Part shown: positions 11,581-23,691 of the stretch, piece after piece
How the letters are laid out: each line of letters opens with the position of its first letter
Numbering within the stretch: the first letter of the stretch is position 1
Assembly: GCA_018401555.1 (NCBI GenBank)
Contig: JAGYKP010000100.1
Location: 1 to 64,000 of the forward strand
From: Halomonas sp.
Lineage (GTDB): Bacteria; Pseudomonadota; Gammaproteobacteria; Pseudomonadales; Halomonadaceae
Reading direction: 5' to 3'
DNA length: 64,000 nucleotides
Notes under the pieces: model-generated
The model's input: only the letters and a program-made list of their open reading frames with translations
Told to the model about the DNA's origin: nothing
The model's database searches: none
Translations under genes and position numbers: made by a program

Positions 11581-13726
11581 TTACGGCGCCTGCTGTACCC
11601 CGTCGATCTCGCGGACGAAGGGCGGCAGCGAGTCGAGCAGTGCCCGCCCGTAGCGCCGGGTAAGCACGCGCCGGTCGAGGAGGGTGATGCGGCCGTGGTC
11701 GGCTTCCTTGCGGATCAGACGGCCACAGGCCTGGACCAGCTTGATGGAGGCGTCCGGCACGCTGATGCGCATGAAGGGATTGCCACCGCGGCCTCTCGAT
11801 CCATTCGGCGAGCGTCGCGCCCACCGGATCGTCGGGCACCGCGAAGGGCAGTCGGGTGATGACCACATGGGTCAGGTAGTCGCCGGGCAGGTCGATGCCC
11901 TCGGCGAAGCTCGCCAGCCCGAAGATGATGCTGCCTTCCCTGGCGTCCACCCGCTCGCGGTGGCGGCTGATCAGCTCGCGCTTGGGCAGCCGGTCCTGGG
12001 CCAGTACCCGCTTCGGCCAGGGACCTGGGCAACGCCTTCTCCACGGCGCGCAGCTGGGCCCGGGACGAGAACAGCATCAGCACTGCTTCCCGGGTGTCGA
12101 GACCCTGGACGAAGTCGACGATGGCACGCTCATGGCCTTCGCGATCGGCGGGGTCGACGGCCTCCCGGGGAACGCTGAGCACCGCCCGCGAATAGTCGAA
12201 GGGACTGGGTAGGCGCTGGTAGCGATAGCGGTTGGCCAGTCCGGCGCGCTCCTGCAGCCGTTCGAAACGACCCAGTGCGGTGAGCGTCGCCGAGGTGACC
12301 ACGGCGCCGAAGGTGGTACCCCACAGGCTCTAGCCCAGGGTGGGCGGCCGATACGGGGCTCGCCGCGAAGGTCAGCTCCGGCTCACCGCCGAAACGTTCT
12401 AGTGTCAGCCAGCGCGCCCGCGGTGGCTCTCCTCGGGATCGACCTCGCTGAAGGCCCGCCACAGGGCGTGGGCCTTCCAGGGCGCGGCCATGGAGCAGCG
12501 CCACCAGCGGCAGCCACGCCTCAGCGGCGTCCCGGAGGCAGGCCAGTGTGCTTCTCGGGGTCGAGGCTCTCGCGCAGGATATCCGCCATGCTCTCGAGGG
12601 TGCGGGAGAGCTCGGCAAACAGCGTGACCAGCGCCGCGGCGTGCTCGCGCAGCGCCTCCGGGGCGCGTCCCATCTCGAAGCGGTGCTGGTGGAACTCCTC
12701 GGCGTCGCCGAGCCCCTGGGGACGCCCGGCCAGCTGATGGCCCAGGGCGAAGGCCTCGCCGAGTCGTGGCTCGGCGGCATCCATCGCCCGGGGCAGGCTG
12801 GCCAGCAGCCGCGCCAGGGTGGGCTGTACGCCCAGGGCGGCGTTGAGTTCGCTGAGCGACTTCCTGAGATTGCGCAGCCAGCGCAGGCCGGAATTCACGC
12901 CGAAGCGATAGGTGAAGTGGTTGAGGGCCTTGTCGGGCAGGTGATGCCCCTCGTCGAAGACGTGGATGCAGTCACCCGGGTCGGGCAGTACCACGCCGCC
13001 GCCCAGGGAGAGATCGGCCAGCACCAGGTCGTGGTTGGCGACGATGATATCGGCCTGTTCCATGTCGCGGCGGGCACGGAAGAAGGCGCAGGCACCGAAG
13101 TGGCCACAGCGCCGGTTGGTGCACTGCCGGTGGTCCACGGTCAGGCGACGCCAGTGCTCATCCTTGATCGCCTCGGGCCAACTGTCGCGATCCCCCTCCC
13201 AGCGGCCACTTCCGTAGGCGTCGCCCAGGGTCTTGACCAGGGCCTGGAAGTCATCGCCGCCACTGTCCAGGGCCTGCTCGAACATCGACAGGGTGGGATT
13301 CTCCTCGCCGCCATCGAGGGCCTGGTCGAGGCGTGCCACGCACACATAGCGGCCACGCCCCTTGGCCAGGGCGTAGCTGAAGTCGATCCCGCTGTGGGCC
13401 TTGAGCGCCGGCAGGTCCTGGTGAAGCACCTGCTCCTGCAGCGCCACCGTGGCGGTGGAGATCACCAGCCGCTTGCCGCGGGCCTTGGCCACCGGCAGGG
13501 CGGCCAGCAGATAGGCCAGGGTCTTGCCGGTGCCGGTACCCGCCTCGAGCACGCAGACATGCTCGTCGCTTGTGCGCTTGCCGGACTCGTCGGCCTCGAT
13601 GCCTGCCAGGGTGCGGGCGATCTCGGCGATCATCAGGCGCTGGCCATAGCGAGGCGTGAGCCCGAGGCCCTCCAGCGCATGGCGGTAGGCTGTCTGGATC
13701 TCGCGCTTGAGGGCCTCGTCGAGCAT
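11581..13726 (-). CDS. dinG: DinG-family ATP-dependent DNA helicase (frameshifted)
   Basis: XPD-like superfamily 2 helicase with an iron-sulfur cluster; unwinds DNA 5'-3' including R-loops in E. coli. Walker A is EAGTGTGKT (residues 61-69), the four cluster cysteines are C129, C202, C207 and C213 with the E. coli DinG spacing, and the Walker B is DEGH (258-261). Later motifs are VVTSATL, the FAEGIDLPGDYL segment and LVQACGRLIRKEADHG. Restored length is about 715 residues. At least five single-base shifts lie between about 11770 and 12545; the N-terminal 400 residues are intact. It ends 5 bases upstream of rhlB's 3' end in the same direction. Confidence 0.9.
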
Positions 13727-13731
13727 CGCGG

Positions 13732-15006
13732 CTACAGCAGTCCTTCGGGGGGATGCTCGCAGGGCAGCTTGTCGCCGATGAAACGTTCGATCTCGGGCAG
13801 CGAGAAGGCATCTTCTTCGCCCACGAAGCTGATCGATACGCCCTTGGCGCCGGCCCGGCCGGTGCGGCCAATACGGTGGACATAGTCCTCCGGGTCTTCC
13901 GGCAGGGTGTAGTTGATCACGTGGCTAACGTCCTCGATATGGATGCCGCGACCGGCCACATCGGTGGCCACCAGCACCTGGATCTCACCTGCGCGGAACT
14001 TCTCTAGGGTTTCGATGCGCTGGTTCTGCGGCACGTCGCCGGAGAGCATGGCCACGTCGATGCCCGCCTTGCGGAGCAGGTCGTCGAGCTTGCGCACCAG
14101 GTCGCGCCGGTTGCCGAACACCATGACGCGATCGAAGCTCTCCTGCTTGCAGCAGTTGACCAGCAGGCGCTGCTTGTCGGCATCGCCGACCATGTAGACG
14201 CGCTGGTCGATATCGGCGGCGTTGTCGACTGTCACCGCGATCTCGACGTGGGCCGGCTCATGGGTCCACTGGCTGGCCAGGTCGAGGATGTCCTCGGTGA
14301 AGGTGGCCGAGAACAGGAAGGTCTGACGCTCCTCCTTCTTCGGCGTATGGCGGATGATGCGCTTGACGTCGGGAATGAAGCCCATGGAGAGCATGCGGTC
14401 GGCCTCATCGAGCACCAGCACCTCGACCTGGGTCAGGTCGACGTCGCGCTTCTGATGGAAGTCGAGCAGGCGCCCCGGCGTGGCCACCAGGATGTCGAGC
14501 TTGCCGCCCAGGGCGTCACGCTGCTTCTGGTAGTCCATGCCGCCGACGACACTGGCCACCTTGAGATCGGTGAAGCGGGCCAGTGCCTTGGCATCCTTCT
14601 CGATCTGCAGGGCGAGCTCCCGGGTCGGCGCCACGATCAGCGAGCGCGGCGCACCGTTCTTCTGGCCGTTGGGACGCTCTTCCTCGAGGAAGTAGGCGAT
14701 GATCGAGATCAGGAAGGCGGCGGTCTTGCCGGTGCCGGTCTGGGCCTTGCCGACGATATCGCCGCCGAGCAGGGTGTGGCCGAGGGCCTCGGCCTGGATC
14801 GGCGTGCAGTACTCGAAGCCCAGCGCATGGATGGCGCGCATCAGCGGCAGGGGCAGGTCGAAGTCGTGAAAGCGCCACTTGCCGGCCACCGGGGGTACCT
14901 GGAACTGGCGCAGGTCCCAGTTCGACTGGCGACGGCGCGGCTTGCGACGACGACGCTTGGGCTTGCGGTTCTCGGCCGGGGCCGTGGTCTGTTCCGACTC
15001 GCTCAT
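13732..15006 (-). CDS. rhlB: DEAD-box RNA helicase RhlB
   Basis: Intact, 424 residues, close to E. coli RhlB (421), a component of the RNA degradosome. Motifs: AQTGTGKT (Walker A), [20 protein letters not shown] in [12 protein letters not shown] in FLFSATF, and [10 protein letters not shown] near the C-terminus. A basic N-terminal stretch ([13 protein letters not shown]) precedes the Q-motif region. The ATG at 15006 is preferred over upstream in-frame starts because the conserved family begins there. Confidence 0.9.
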   Translation of the reverse strand: MSESEQTTAPAENRKPKRRRRKPRRRQSNWDLRQFQVPPVAGKWRFHDFDLPLPLMRAIHALGFEYCTPIQAEALGHTLLGGDIVGKAQTGTGKTAAFLISIIAYFLEEERPNGQKNGAPRSLIVAPTRELALQIEKDAKALARFTDLKVASVVGGMDYQKQRDALGGKLDILVATPGRLLDFHQKRDVDLTQVEVLVLDEADRMLSMGFIPDVKRIIRHTPKKEERQTFLFSATFTEDILDLASQWTHEPAHVEIAVTVDNAADIDQRVYMVGDADKQRLLVNCCKQESFDRVMVFGNRRDLVRKLDDLLRKAGIDVAMLSGDVPQNQRIETLEKFRAGEIQVLVATDVAGRGIHIEDVSHVINYTLPEDPEDYVHRIGRTGRAGAKGVSISFVGEEDAFSLPEIERFIGDKLPCEHPPEGLL

Positions 15007-15138
15007 AGGCTTGCTGTCTTTCCGTATCGATAGGGTAGTCGTGTGATGCAAACGGGCATTGTACCAGTCTATGCGACGAAGGGCGCGTCTCACCGCGAAG
15101 GGCTGGTAGAATGCGCGCCAAAGCAGAGGAGTTTCCCC

Positions 15139-15396
15139 ATGACACGTCGCAAGAAGACCCGTTCGCTGGCCGACAAGGTGCAGATTCGCACCGGTCGACG
15201 CAAGGATTACAAGAAGTGGCGCCACGAGAATCCCGATCAGGTGACCTCGTCGACCCGCTATACTCAGAAGAAGCGTCAGCAGCGCAAACTGCAGGCTGCC
15301 CGCAAGCAGGCCCGCCAGGAGGCTGGCCAGGAGATCGCCATTCACCCTGAGCACGAAGGCGGCCAGGGATCGGAGCAGGGAGGCCCGTCGAACTGA
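15139..15396 (+). CDS. Small basic protein of unknown function
   Basis: An 85-residue lysine/arginine-rich protein ([15 protein letters not shown] then many K/R/Q) with no recognised family. It could bind nucleic acid, judged only from its charge. It is transcribed divergently from rhlB, and its TGA overlaps the ATG of xthA (TGATG), suggesting translational coupling to the exonuclease gene. Confidence 0.7.
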   Translation: MTRRKKTRSLADKVQIRTGRRKDYKKWRHENPDQVTSSTRYTQKKRQQRKLQAARKQARQEAGQEIAIHPEHEGGQGSEQGGPSN

Positions 15397-16225
15397 TGCG
15401 CCTGGTCTCGTTCAATATCAACGGCATTCGCGCGCGTCTCCATCAGCTGGAGGCGCGTGGTCGGCTACCCAGCGGCCGGCCGTGATCGGCCTGCAGGAGA
15501 CCAAGGTGCAGGACGCCGAGTTTCCCCGCGAAGCGGTGGAAGCGCTGGGCTACCGGGTCGTCTACCACGGCCAGAAGGGCCACTACGGAGTGGCCCTGAT
15601 GATCGATGTCGCCCAGTGCGGTGAGCCCGAGGCGGTGCACTACGGCTTCCCGGATGACGGCGAGGAGTCCCAGCGGCGCATGATCGGCGTGGTGCTGCGC
15701 CTGGCCGACGGTGAGTCGCTGACGGTGTGGAACGGCTACTTCCCCCAGGGCGAGAACGTCGAGCACCCGCTGAAGTTTCCCCACAAGCGTGAGTTCTATG
15801 CCCAGCTCCGGCGCCTGCTGGAGGGCGCCCACCGCCCCGACGAGCGCCTGGCGGTGATGGGCGACTTCAACATCTCGCCCGAGGATATCGATATCGGCAT
15901 CGGCGAGGCCAACCGCAAGCGCTGGCTTCGCGAGGGCAAGACCAGCTTCCAGCCGGTGGAGCGCGAGTGGCTCGCCGGGATCAAGGCCTGGGGGCTCACT
16001 GACAGTTACCGCCTGCGCTATCCGACGGTGGACGACCGCTTCAGCTGGTTCGACTATCGCTCGAAGGGCTTCGACCGGGAGCCGAAGCGTGGCCTGCGCA
16101 TCGACCATATCCTGGTGACCGCCCCGTTGGCCGAGAGGGTGACCGACGCGGGTATCGACTACGACCTGCGTGGCATGCAGAAGCCCTCCGACCACGCCCC
16201 GGTATGGACTGAGCTGGTGCTCTAG
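15396..16225 (+). CDS. xthA: Exodeoxyribonuclease III (frameshifted)
   Basis: Mg-dependent AP endonuclease and 3'-5' exonuclease of base-excision repair. The N-terminus [14 protein letters not shown], the catalytic Glu in [22 protein letters not shown], the [21 protein letters not shown] region and the final SDHAPV are the family motifs. Two apparent inserted bases at about 15449 and 15466 break the N-terminal 25 residues. Restored length about 275 residues is slightly above E. coli XthA (268). It converges on aroG across a shared terminator. Confidence 0.9.
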
Positions 16226-16247
16226 GGAGTGTGAGTTCTTACCTGAA

Positions 16248-16284
16248 GAAAACCCCACGCCGACAGCAGTGGCGCGGGGTTTTC
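16248..16284. terminator. Bidirectional terminator between xthA and aroG
   Basis: GAAAACCCC-A-CGCC (16248-16261) pairs with GGCG-C-GGGGTTTTC (16271-16284), giving a GC stem with A and T tracts on both sides, so it can serve both convergent genes. Confidence 0.85.
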
Positions 16285-16330
16285 GTGCACGGTACCGGGA
16301 ACCGCTGGGTGGTTGTGCCGGGCGGCTCGA

Positions 16331-17412
<1,082 letters not shown>

Positions 17413-17471
17413 TCTGATTCCTGTATGTCGTGTCTGCGCTGAGGGCCTGACGGCGTGATTCTTGTGCGCCT

Positions 17472-17502
17472 ACTATACACCGGGCGGGGTGCGGCGGATC
17501 AA
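17472..17502 (-). promoter_or_regulatory. Candidate sigma-70 promoter of aroG
   Basis: On the minus strand, TTGATC (17497-17502) and TATAGT (17472-17477) are separated by 19 bases, a slightly long spacer. It lies 60 bases upstream of the aroG start. No TyrR box was recognised. Confidence 0.4.
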
Positions 17503-17584
17503 TCGCGGGAACCTCCGGGGTATGCGCATTGTCACAGCGCCCGCGTCCGCTAACGACCACCGCTTGATGGATGAACTGGAAAAG

Positions 17585-17615
17585 GGAACACTTGTGCGAC
17601 TCTTGTTGACGGTCA
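17585..17615 (+). promoter_or_regulatory. Weak sigma-E-like promoter candidate upstream of rpoE
   Basis: GGAACA at 17585 resembles the sigma-E -35 element GGAACTT, with a TGACGGTCA stretch at the -10 distance. RpoE autoregulates its operon in related bacteria, but the match here is partial. The rest of the 322-base aroG-rpoE gap shows no other clear signal. Confidence 0.3.
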
Positions 17616-17734
17616 TCGACCCCCATCCGCCCAGGCTCCAGGTAGACGCTATGCAAGCAAGCCACGCAGTTGAAGTTTCAAGGCCTTCCGGACGACGCCG
17701 CCTCTCCCGTCGCCTGATGACGGGGAGGGGCTAG

Positions 17735-18339
17735 ATGGGTGCCAGGGAAACCGACCAGCAGCTCGTCGAGCGTGCCCAGAAGGGCGATACTCGCGCCTTC
17801 GACCTGCTGGTGAAGAAGTATCAGCACAAGATCATCGGCCTGATCGGTCGCTATGTGCACGATCATGCCGAAGTGCAGGATGTGGCCCAGGAGGCCTTCA
17901 TCAAGGCCTATCGTGCCCTGGGCAAGTTCCGCGCCGAGAGTGCGTTCTATACCTGGATGTACCGTATTGCCATCAATACGGCGAAGAACCATCTGGTGTC
18001 CCGGGGACGGCGTCCGCCGGGCAGCGATCTGGATATCGTCGATGCCGAGATCCTCGACCAGAGCGGGCGTCTCTCAGATACCGAGACCCCCGAGGCGGCC
18101 ATGGCCCGCGACCAGCTGGAGGCGGCCATCTTCGAGGCGATCGAGGCCTGCCCGATGACCTGCGCACGGCGATCACGCTTCGCGAGCTGGATGGCCTCTC
18201 CTACGAGGATATTTCCAATATCATGGAGTGCCCGGTAGGCACGGTACGTTCGCGGATCTTCCGCGCACGCGAGGCGGTCGATGCGCATATTCAGCCGCTG
18301 GTCACCACCGCACGCAATCGCGAGACGGTCGATGAGTGA
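17735..18339 (+). CDS. rpoE: RNA polymerase sigma-E factor (one frameshift)
   Basis: ECF sigma factor (AlgU/RpoE) for the envelope stress response. The N-terminus ETDQQLVERAQKGDTRAFDLLVKKY, the region 2 segment DVAQEAFIKAYRALGKFR with YTWMYRIAINTAKN, and region 4 (LRELDGLSYEDISNIMECPVGTVRSRIFRAR) in the next frame are all clear. A -1 deletion in a CC pair at about 18149 separates the two halves. Length about 201 residues. The usual rseA-rseB-mucD follow, which hold and release RpoE. Confidence 0.93.
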
Positions 18340-18388
18340 AGTGCACCAGAAAATTGCCGATTTCTTGTCGATTCGCTGAACTGTCCGG

Positions 18389-18510
18389 CGCCTTTGGCGT
18401 CACATGCAGTGTTCGATCCGCCACTGGCGGTTCGAGGATGTCGGCATTCCCGGAGCAGCTCCCGCGAATGCCGATATCTGGCTGATAACGGATGCAAGGC
18501 ACGGCCTTGC
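18389..18510 (+). ncRNA. Structured leader between rpoE and rseA
   Basis: Four consecutive hairpins lie in the 189-base gap: CGCC-TTT-GGCG (18389-18399), CCGCCA-CT-GGCGG (18418-18430), a long stem GATGTCGGCATTC with GAATGCCGATATC (18437-18449 and 18466-18478, with an inner GGAG-CAG-CTCC), and GCAAGGC-ACG-GCCTTGC (18494-18510). No coding sequence is recognised. It may tune RseA synthesis relative to sigma-E or be an RNA processing site; this is inference. Confidence 0.55.
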
Positions 18511-18528
18511 CAGGCTGAGGTGTTGAGA

Positions 18529-19231
18529 ATGAGTCAGAACGCACGGGAATCGCTTTCTGCCCTGATGGACAACGAGGGGGATGAGCTCGAGCTTCGCCGC
18601 GTGCTGAAGTCGCTGGAAGACGAACCGGATGCTGCCGAGGCGTGGCGACGCTATCACCTCATGCGCAGCCTGATGCGCCGCGAGTCGGAGGTGGATGTCA
18701 GCGTCGACCTCTCCGCGGGTATCCTGGCGCGTCTCGAGAGCGAGCCGGCTGCCGGCCCGCGAGGACGACGCTGCACCACCCGCTGTCCGTCGGTCACCGC
18801 CCTTGCGCGCAGTGCCGGCATCGCTGCCGCCGTGTCGCTGATGGTGATTACCGGTGTGCAGTTCTACAACGGTGGCGGGGTGCCCGGGGAGGGCGCGTCG
18901 ACCGAGCTGGCTTCCGGAGAGGGGACCTCCTAGGCGTCTCCCGCCGGTCTCTCCGGCGGAGGGTCCCAGCGCCCCTCCCTGGCCGAGCTGCCGCTCTTCC
19001 AGCTGCCCCAGGGTGACGGTAGCGGCCTGATGACCGTGGGTTCCGGCATGCCGAGCACGCCGATGTTCATGGCGCCCAGCCAGCGACAGTCGCTGATGGC
19101 CGACGAGGAGCAGGCACGTCTGCTGCAATCCTACCTGGACCGCCATGCCGAGGGGGCCGCCTACCGCAGCGGTGACTCCTGGATGCCGCTGCTGCGCGCC
19201 AGCGGTGGCGACAGTCCTCGGTCAGCGCTGA
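18529..19231 (+). CDS. rseA: Sigma-E negative regulatory protein RseA/MucA (disrupted)
   Basis: Anti-sigma factor spanning the inner membrane. The cytoplasmic N-terminus (ESLSALMDNEGDELELRRVLK ... WRRYHLMRSLMR) is the RpoE-binding domain; SAGIAAAVSLMVITGVQFY is the membrane helix; the periplasmic part ends YLDRHAEGAAYRSGDSWMPLLRASG. An in-frame TAG at 18931-18933 interrupts it, with RseA-like sequence continuing in the same frame, and a +1 base at about 19222 hides the real TGA (19229-19231) and fuses it to rseB. Both are likely sequence errors, so treat the boundaries as provisional. Confidence 0.82.
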
Positions 19232-19245
19232 ACGGGAGGCAGGCG

Positions 19246-20214
19246 ATGCGCGTCCTACGCAGCTGCGCCGCGGGTATCCTGCCGTGCCTGATGGCGGCCG
19301 CGGCGCCGGCCGTCGCACTGGAAGCGACCCCCGAAGCGGACCGTTTCGACTGCCGCGCCCTCGCAGCGGAGCCTGCGCCGCAGAGCGCACTCGACTGGTA
19401 TGAGCTCAGCCTCTGGGCCGGTCACTGCTACCGCTACGATGCCCATGCGGTGCGTATCGGATTCGACGGCGTCCGCACCCTCGTGCTGAGTCACGAAGTG
19501 GGTGGCGGGCTCGAGCGGGGCCATGCCCGTTTCCTGGATGGGCCCCCCATGGCCTTCGAGCGGCGCAGTCGCATCGGCCGCCTGGGCTGGTCAGGAGGCG
19601 ACGAGGCCCCCGCGACGCCTGAGGGCATCGCCGTCCAGCATCACGTCCACACCGCTTGAGCCTGGGCGGCGAGGAGCGCATCGCCAACCGGCGTGCCCGC
19701 CGCCTGGATATCTCGCCGCTCGACAGCTTCCGCTACGGCAAGCGACTGTGGCTCGACGTCGATACCGGCTTGACTCTCAAGCAGAGCCTGCTCGACGAGA
19801 CCGGTCGCGCCGTGGAGACCTTCCAGTTGACGGTGCTCGAGCAGCCGCGGCTGCACCAGGGTGAGGTGAGCGTCGACTGCTCCCCGCCAGGCGCCTCGTG
19901 ATGCCTGGAGCCCCGGCTGGCTGCCCGCCGGCTTCAGGGCGCAGCCCGTGGAAACCCGCAGCGGACGTCACGCGAGTGATGTGACCCATCGTCTTTACAG
20001 CGATGGTCTCTCTACCTTCAGTGTCTTCGTCTCGCCCCTCGACGGCATCGAACCCCTGGCCCCCGGCCTGCACCGGCTCGGCGTCTCCCATGCCGTGGTA
20101 CGTCACCGCGAGCTGGGCGGCGCCCCCCGCCAGGTTGTGGTCATGGGCGAGATGCCGCCGCGGGTGTTGCTGCAGGTCGCCGATACCCTGAACTGGGAAG
20201 CCGCCGACTCCTGA
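19246..20214 (+). CDS. rseB: Sigma-E regulatory protein RseB/MucB (frameshifted)
   Basis: Periplasmic protein that shields RseA from proteolysis until lipoprotein or LPS signals accumulate. A signal peptide (MRVLRSCAAGILPCLMAAAAPAVA) follows GGGAGG. Family segments include WYELSLWAGHCYRYD, RLDISPLDSFRYGKRLWLDVDTG, LYSDGLSTFSVFVSPL and HAVVRHRELGGAPRQVVVMGEMP. A -1 at about 19644 and a +1 at about 19900 interrupt the frame. Restored length of about 322 residues fits. Confidence 0.85.
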
Positions 20215-20285
20215 TCCCCCTGGCGAGTCGATGCCGTTCCCCCGTTATCTTCGCATTGCCCAACCAAAACCACGCAGGAGCCAAC

Positions 20286-21702
20286 ATGATGCGAACGTTG
20301 CGACACTTTTCCCTGTGGATGCTGCTGGCCGGAACCCTGCTGGCCTGGCAGAGCGCCATGGCCCGTGAGCTGCCCGACTTCACCGAACTGGTCGAGGAGG
20401 CGGCTCCCGGCGTGGTGAACATCTCGACGACCCGCATGGTGGAGAGCCGTAACCCCTTCCAGGGGTTCGGCAATGAGGAGATACCCGAGATCTTCCGGCA
20501 TTTCTTCGGCGACCGCTTTCCGATGCCGCCGGGCCAGACGCCCGGAAGGCCCCAGGAGCGTCAGTCGCTGGGCTCCGGCTTTATCATCAGCGATGACGGC
20601 TACATCATGACCAATGCCCATGTGGTCGATGGCGCCGACGAGATCCTGGTGCGTCTCAATGATCGTCGCGAACTGGCCGCCGAAGTGGTGGGCAGCGACG
20701 AGCGCACCGATGTGGCGGTGCTCAAGGTCGACGCCGGCGACCTGCCGACGCTGCGCCTGGGTGACTCCGATGAACTCAAGGTCGGCGAGTGGGTGGCGGC
20801 CATCGGCTCGCCCTTCGGCTTCGACCACTCGGTCACCGCGGGCATCGTCAGCGCCATCGACCGCACCCTGCCGCGGGATGCCTATGTGCCGTTCATCCAG
20901 ACCGATGTGGCCATCAATCCGGGCAACTCCGGCGGGCCGCTGTTCAACCTCGACGGCGAGGTGGTGGGGATCAACTCCCAGATCTTCACCCGCAGCGGTG
21001 GCTTCATGGGGCTGTCGTTCGCGATTCCCATCAATGTCGCCATGGACGTGGCCGACCAGCTGCGCAGCGATGGCGAGGTGCGCCGCGGCTGGCTGGGCGT
21101 GATGATCCAGCCGGTGTCGCGTGACCTGGCCGAGTCCTTCGGCATGGACGAGCCGCGTGGTGCCCTGATCGCCGACCTCGACCCCGAGGGGCCGGCGGCC
21201 GAGGGTGGCCTCGAGGCCGGCGACGTCATCCTCGCCGTGGATGGTGCGCGGGTGCATGACTCCAGCACACTGCCACGGCTGATCGGGCGCACCGCGCCGG
21301 GCAGCGACGTCGAACTCGAGCTGATGCGTGACGGCCAGCGCCAAACCCTCGAGCTGACCCTGGGTGACTGGCCCGACAGCGGCAGTGCCGCCGCCGGCGA
21401 GAGCCGCGACAGCCAGCAGGCGCGCCTGGGCATCTCCGTGGTCGAGTTGGATGCCACCGAGCGCGAGCGTCTGGGCATCGAGGGCGGCGTGCGCATCGCC
21501 GAGGTCGACCCCAGCGGTGCCGCGGCAGGCGGCGGGCCTGCAGCCCGGCGACATCCTGGTCAGCATCGATCACCGGGCCGTCGACAGCGCGTCACAGCTG
21601 GTCTCCCTGGTGAGTGAGCTACCCGCGGATCGCGCCGTACCGGTGCGCCTCTATCGTGATGGTCGCTCGCTGTTCGTGGCCCTGCGCCTGGCCGGCGACT
21701 GA
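20286..21702 (+). CDS. mucD: Periplasmic serine protease DegP/MucD (one frameshift)
   Basis: HtrA-family protease/chaperone acting on misfolded envelope proteins. Signal peptide at 1-26, catalytic triad H112 (TNAHVVDG), D142 (RTDVAVLKV) and S215 (GNSGGP), then two PDZ domains (GWLGVMIQPVSRDLAESFG and a second starting ARLGISVVE). A +1 insertion at about 21530 lies in the second PDZ, and the conserved AAGLQPGDILVSI continues in the next frame. The start at 20286 follows CAGGAG. Fourth gene of the sigma-E locus. Confidence 0.93.
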
Positions 21703-21727
21703 CCCTCTCCTTCATGCCTCGCCACTG

Positions 21728-21754
21728 CAGCCCGACGGTCCTCCCGTCGGGCTG
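21728..21754 (+). terminator. Terminator-like hairpin after mucD
   Basis: CAGCCCGACGG pairs with CCGTCGGGCTG around a short loop, 25 bases after the mucD stop. The T-tract is weak, so termination may be partial before lepA. Confidence 0.5.
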
Positions 21755-21858
21755 CTGTATCTGGCACCAGCATCCCGGTACAATGCGCCCATCCTGGCCG
21801 CCGGCCCGCGCTGCTGCGCCCGGCCCCGGCCCGAACCCCATCAGGTAGAAGTCCATCG

Positions 21859-23676
21859 ATGTCCCAAGACACCTCCTCCGACAAGCTCAAGCATATTCGC
21901 AACTTCTCGATCATCGCGCATATCGACCATGGCAAGTCCACGCTGGCCGACCGGTTGATCCAGACCTGCGGCGGCCTGACCGAGCGCGAGCTCAAGGAGC
22001 AGGTGCTCGACTCCATGGACCTGGAGCGTGAGCGGGGCATCACCATCAAGGCGCAGTCGGTGACGCTCGACTACCACTCGCCGGATGGCAACACCTACCA
22101 GCTCAACTTCATCGACACCCCCGGGCACGTCGACTTCTCCTACGAGGTGTCGCGTTCGCTGTACGCCTGCGAGGGGGCGCTGCTGGTGGTGGATGCCGGC
22201 CAGGGTGTCGAGGCGCAGTCGGTGGCCAACTGCTACACCGCCATCGAGCAGGGCCTCGAGGTGCTGCCGGTGCTCAACAAGATGGACCTGCCCCAGGCCG
22301 ACCCCGACAAGGTCTCCCACGAGATCGAGGAGATCATCGGCCTGGACGCCACCGACGCCTGCCAGGTCTCGGCCAAGAGCGGGATGGGCATCGATGCGCT
22401 GCTCGAGCGGCTGGTGCGTGATATCCCGCCGCCCAAGGGGGATCCCGAGGGTCAGCTGCAGGCGCTGATCATCGACTCGTGGTTCGACAACTACCTGGGC
22501 GTGGTCTCGCTGGTGCGGATCTTCGATGGCACCCTGAAGAAGGGCGAGAAGATCCGCATCAAGTCCACCGGTCGCGACTGGCAGGCCAACGAGGTGGGTA
22601 TCTTCACCCCGCAGCGTAAGGAGACCGGTGTGCTGCGCGCGGGCGAGGTAGGCTTCATCGTCGCCGGCATCAAGGAGATCCAGGGGGCGCCGGTGGGTGA
22701 CACCATCACCCACACCAAGACCCCGGATGTGGCGCGCCTGCCCGGCTTCCAGAAGGTCAAGCCCCAGGTCTATGCCGGCATGTTCCCGGTCAGTGCCGAC
22801 GACTACGAGGACTTCCGCGACGCCCTGGAGAAGCTGGCGCTCAACGACGCCTCCCTGGAGTACGAGCCGGAGAACTCCGATGCCCTGGGCTTCGGCTTCC
22901 GGGTCGGCTTCCTCGGCACCCTGCACATGGAGATCATCCAGGAGCGTCTCGAGCGCGAGTACGACCTGGACCTGCTGACCACGGCGCCCACCGTGGTGTA
23001 TGAGCTGGCGCTCAAGAATGGCGAGGTGATCTACGTCGCCAACCCCTCCAAGCTGCCCGACATGGCCGACGTCGAGGAGATGCGCGAGCCCATCGTGCGG
23101 GCCAGCATCCTGGTGCCTCAGGAGTTCGTCGGCAACGTCATCACCGAGTGTGAGCAGCGCCGCGGCACCCAGAAGGACATGCAGTTCCTGGGCAGCCAGA
23201 TCCAGCTCACCTACGAGCTGCCGATGAGCGAGGTGGTGATGGACTTCTTCGATCGCCTGAAGTCGATCTCCAAGGGCTACGCCTCGCTGGAGTACAACTT
23301 CGAGCGCTTCGAGGCCGCCAAGCTGGTCCGCCTGGACGTGCTGATCAACGGTGACAAGGTCGATGCCCTGGCGGTGATCATCCATCGCGACCATGCCCAC
23401 TCCCGCGGCCGTCTGCTGGTGGAGAAGATGAAGGAGCTGATCCCGCGCCAGATGTTCGATGTGGCAATCCAGGCGGCCATCGGCGGCCAGGTGGTGGCCC
23501 GCTCCACCGTCAAGGCGCTGCGCAAGAACGTCACCGCCAAGTGCTATGGCGGCGACGTGTCGCGCAAGAAGAAGCTGCTCGAGAAGCAGAAGGCGGGCAA
23601 GAAACGCATGAAGCAGGTGGGCCGGGTGGAGATTCCCCAGGACGCCTTCCTCGCCGTACTCAGGGTCAACGACTAG
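21859..23676 (+). CDS. lepA: Translation elongation factor 4 (LepA)
   Basis: Intact GTPase of 605 residues, the usual length. G1 is [10 protein letters not shown]3 is [10 protein letters not shown]4 is NKMDLP and G5 is SAKSG. The C-terminal LepA-specific domain is present, including the [19 protein letters not shown] stretch. It acts on stalled or back-translocated ribosomes. It is followed at 15 bases by lepB, the classic lepAB order. Confidence 0.97.
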   Translation: MSQDTSSDKLKHIRNFSIIAHIDHGKSTLADRLIQTCGGLTERELKEQVLDSMDLERERGITIKAQSVTLDYHSPDGNTYQLNFIDTPGHVDFSYEVSRSLYACEGALLVVDAGQGVEAQSVANCYTAIEQGLEVLPVLNKMDLPQADPDKVSHEIEEIIGLDATDACQVSAKSGMGIDALLERLVRDIPPPKGDPEGQLQALIIDSWFDNYLGVVSLVRIFDGTLKKGEKIRIKSTGRDWQANEVGIFTPQRKETGVLRAGEVGFIVAGIKEIQGAPVGDTITHTKTPDVARLPGFQKVKPQVYAGMFPVSADDYEDFRDALEKLALNDASLEYEPENSDALGFGFRVGFLGTLHMEIIQERLEREYDLDLLTTAPTVVYELALKNGEVIYVANPSKLPDMADVEEMREPIVRASILVPQEFVGNVITECEQRRGTQKDMQFLGSQIQLTYELPMSEVVMDFFDRLKSISKGYASLEYNFERFEAAKLVRLDVLINGDKVDALAVIIHRDHAHSRGRLLVEKMKELIPRQMFDVAIQAAIGGQVVARSTVKALRKNVTAKCYGGDVSRKKKLLEKQKAGKKRMKQVGRVEIPQDAFLAVLRVND

Positions 23677-23691
23677 GAACCGACAACCGCC

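Noticed and set aside
18931..18933. TAG in rseA as programmed readthrough or a true truncation of the anti-sigma factor
   Set aside because: Truncated RseA could occur (mucoid-type mutations), but the downstream part is well preserved and nearby indels are obvious, so error is more likely.
20103..21566. 487-codon open frame opposite mucD, and similarly long antisense frames opposite lepA, dinG, barA and ppc
   Set aside because: High-GC coding genes give long open antisense frames by codon bias. The sense frames have clear family motifs and the antisense products have none.
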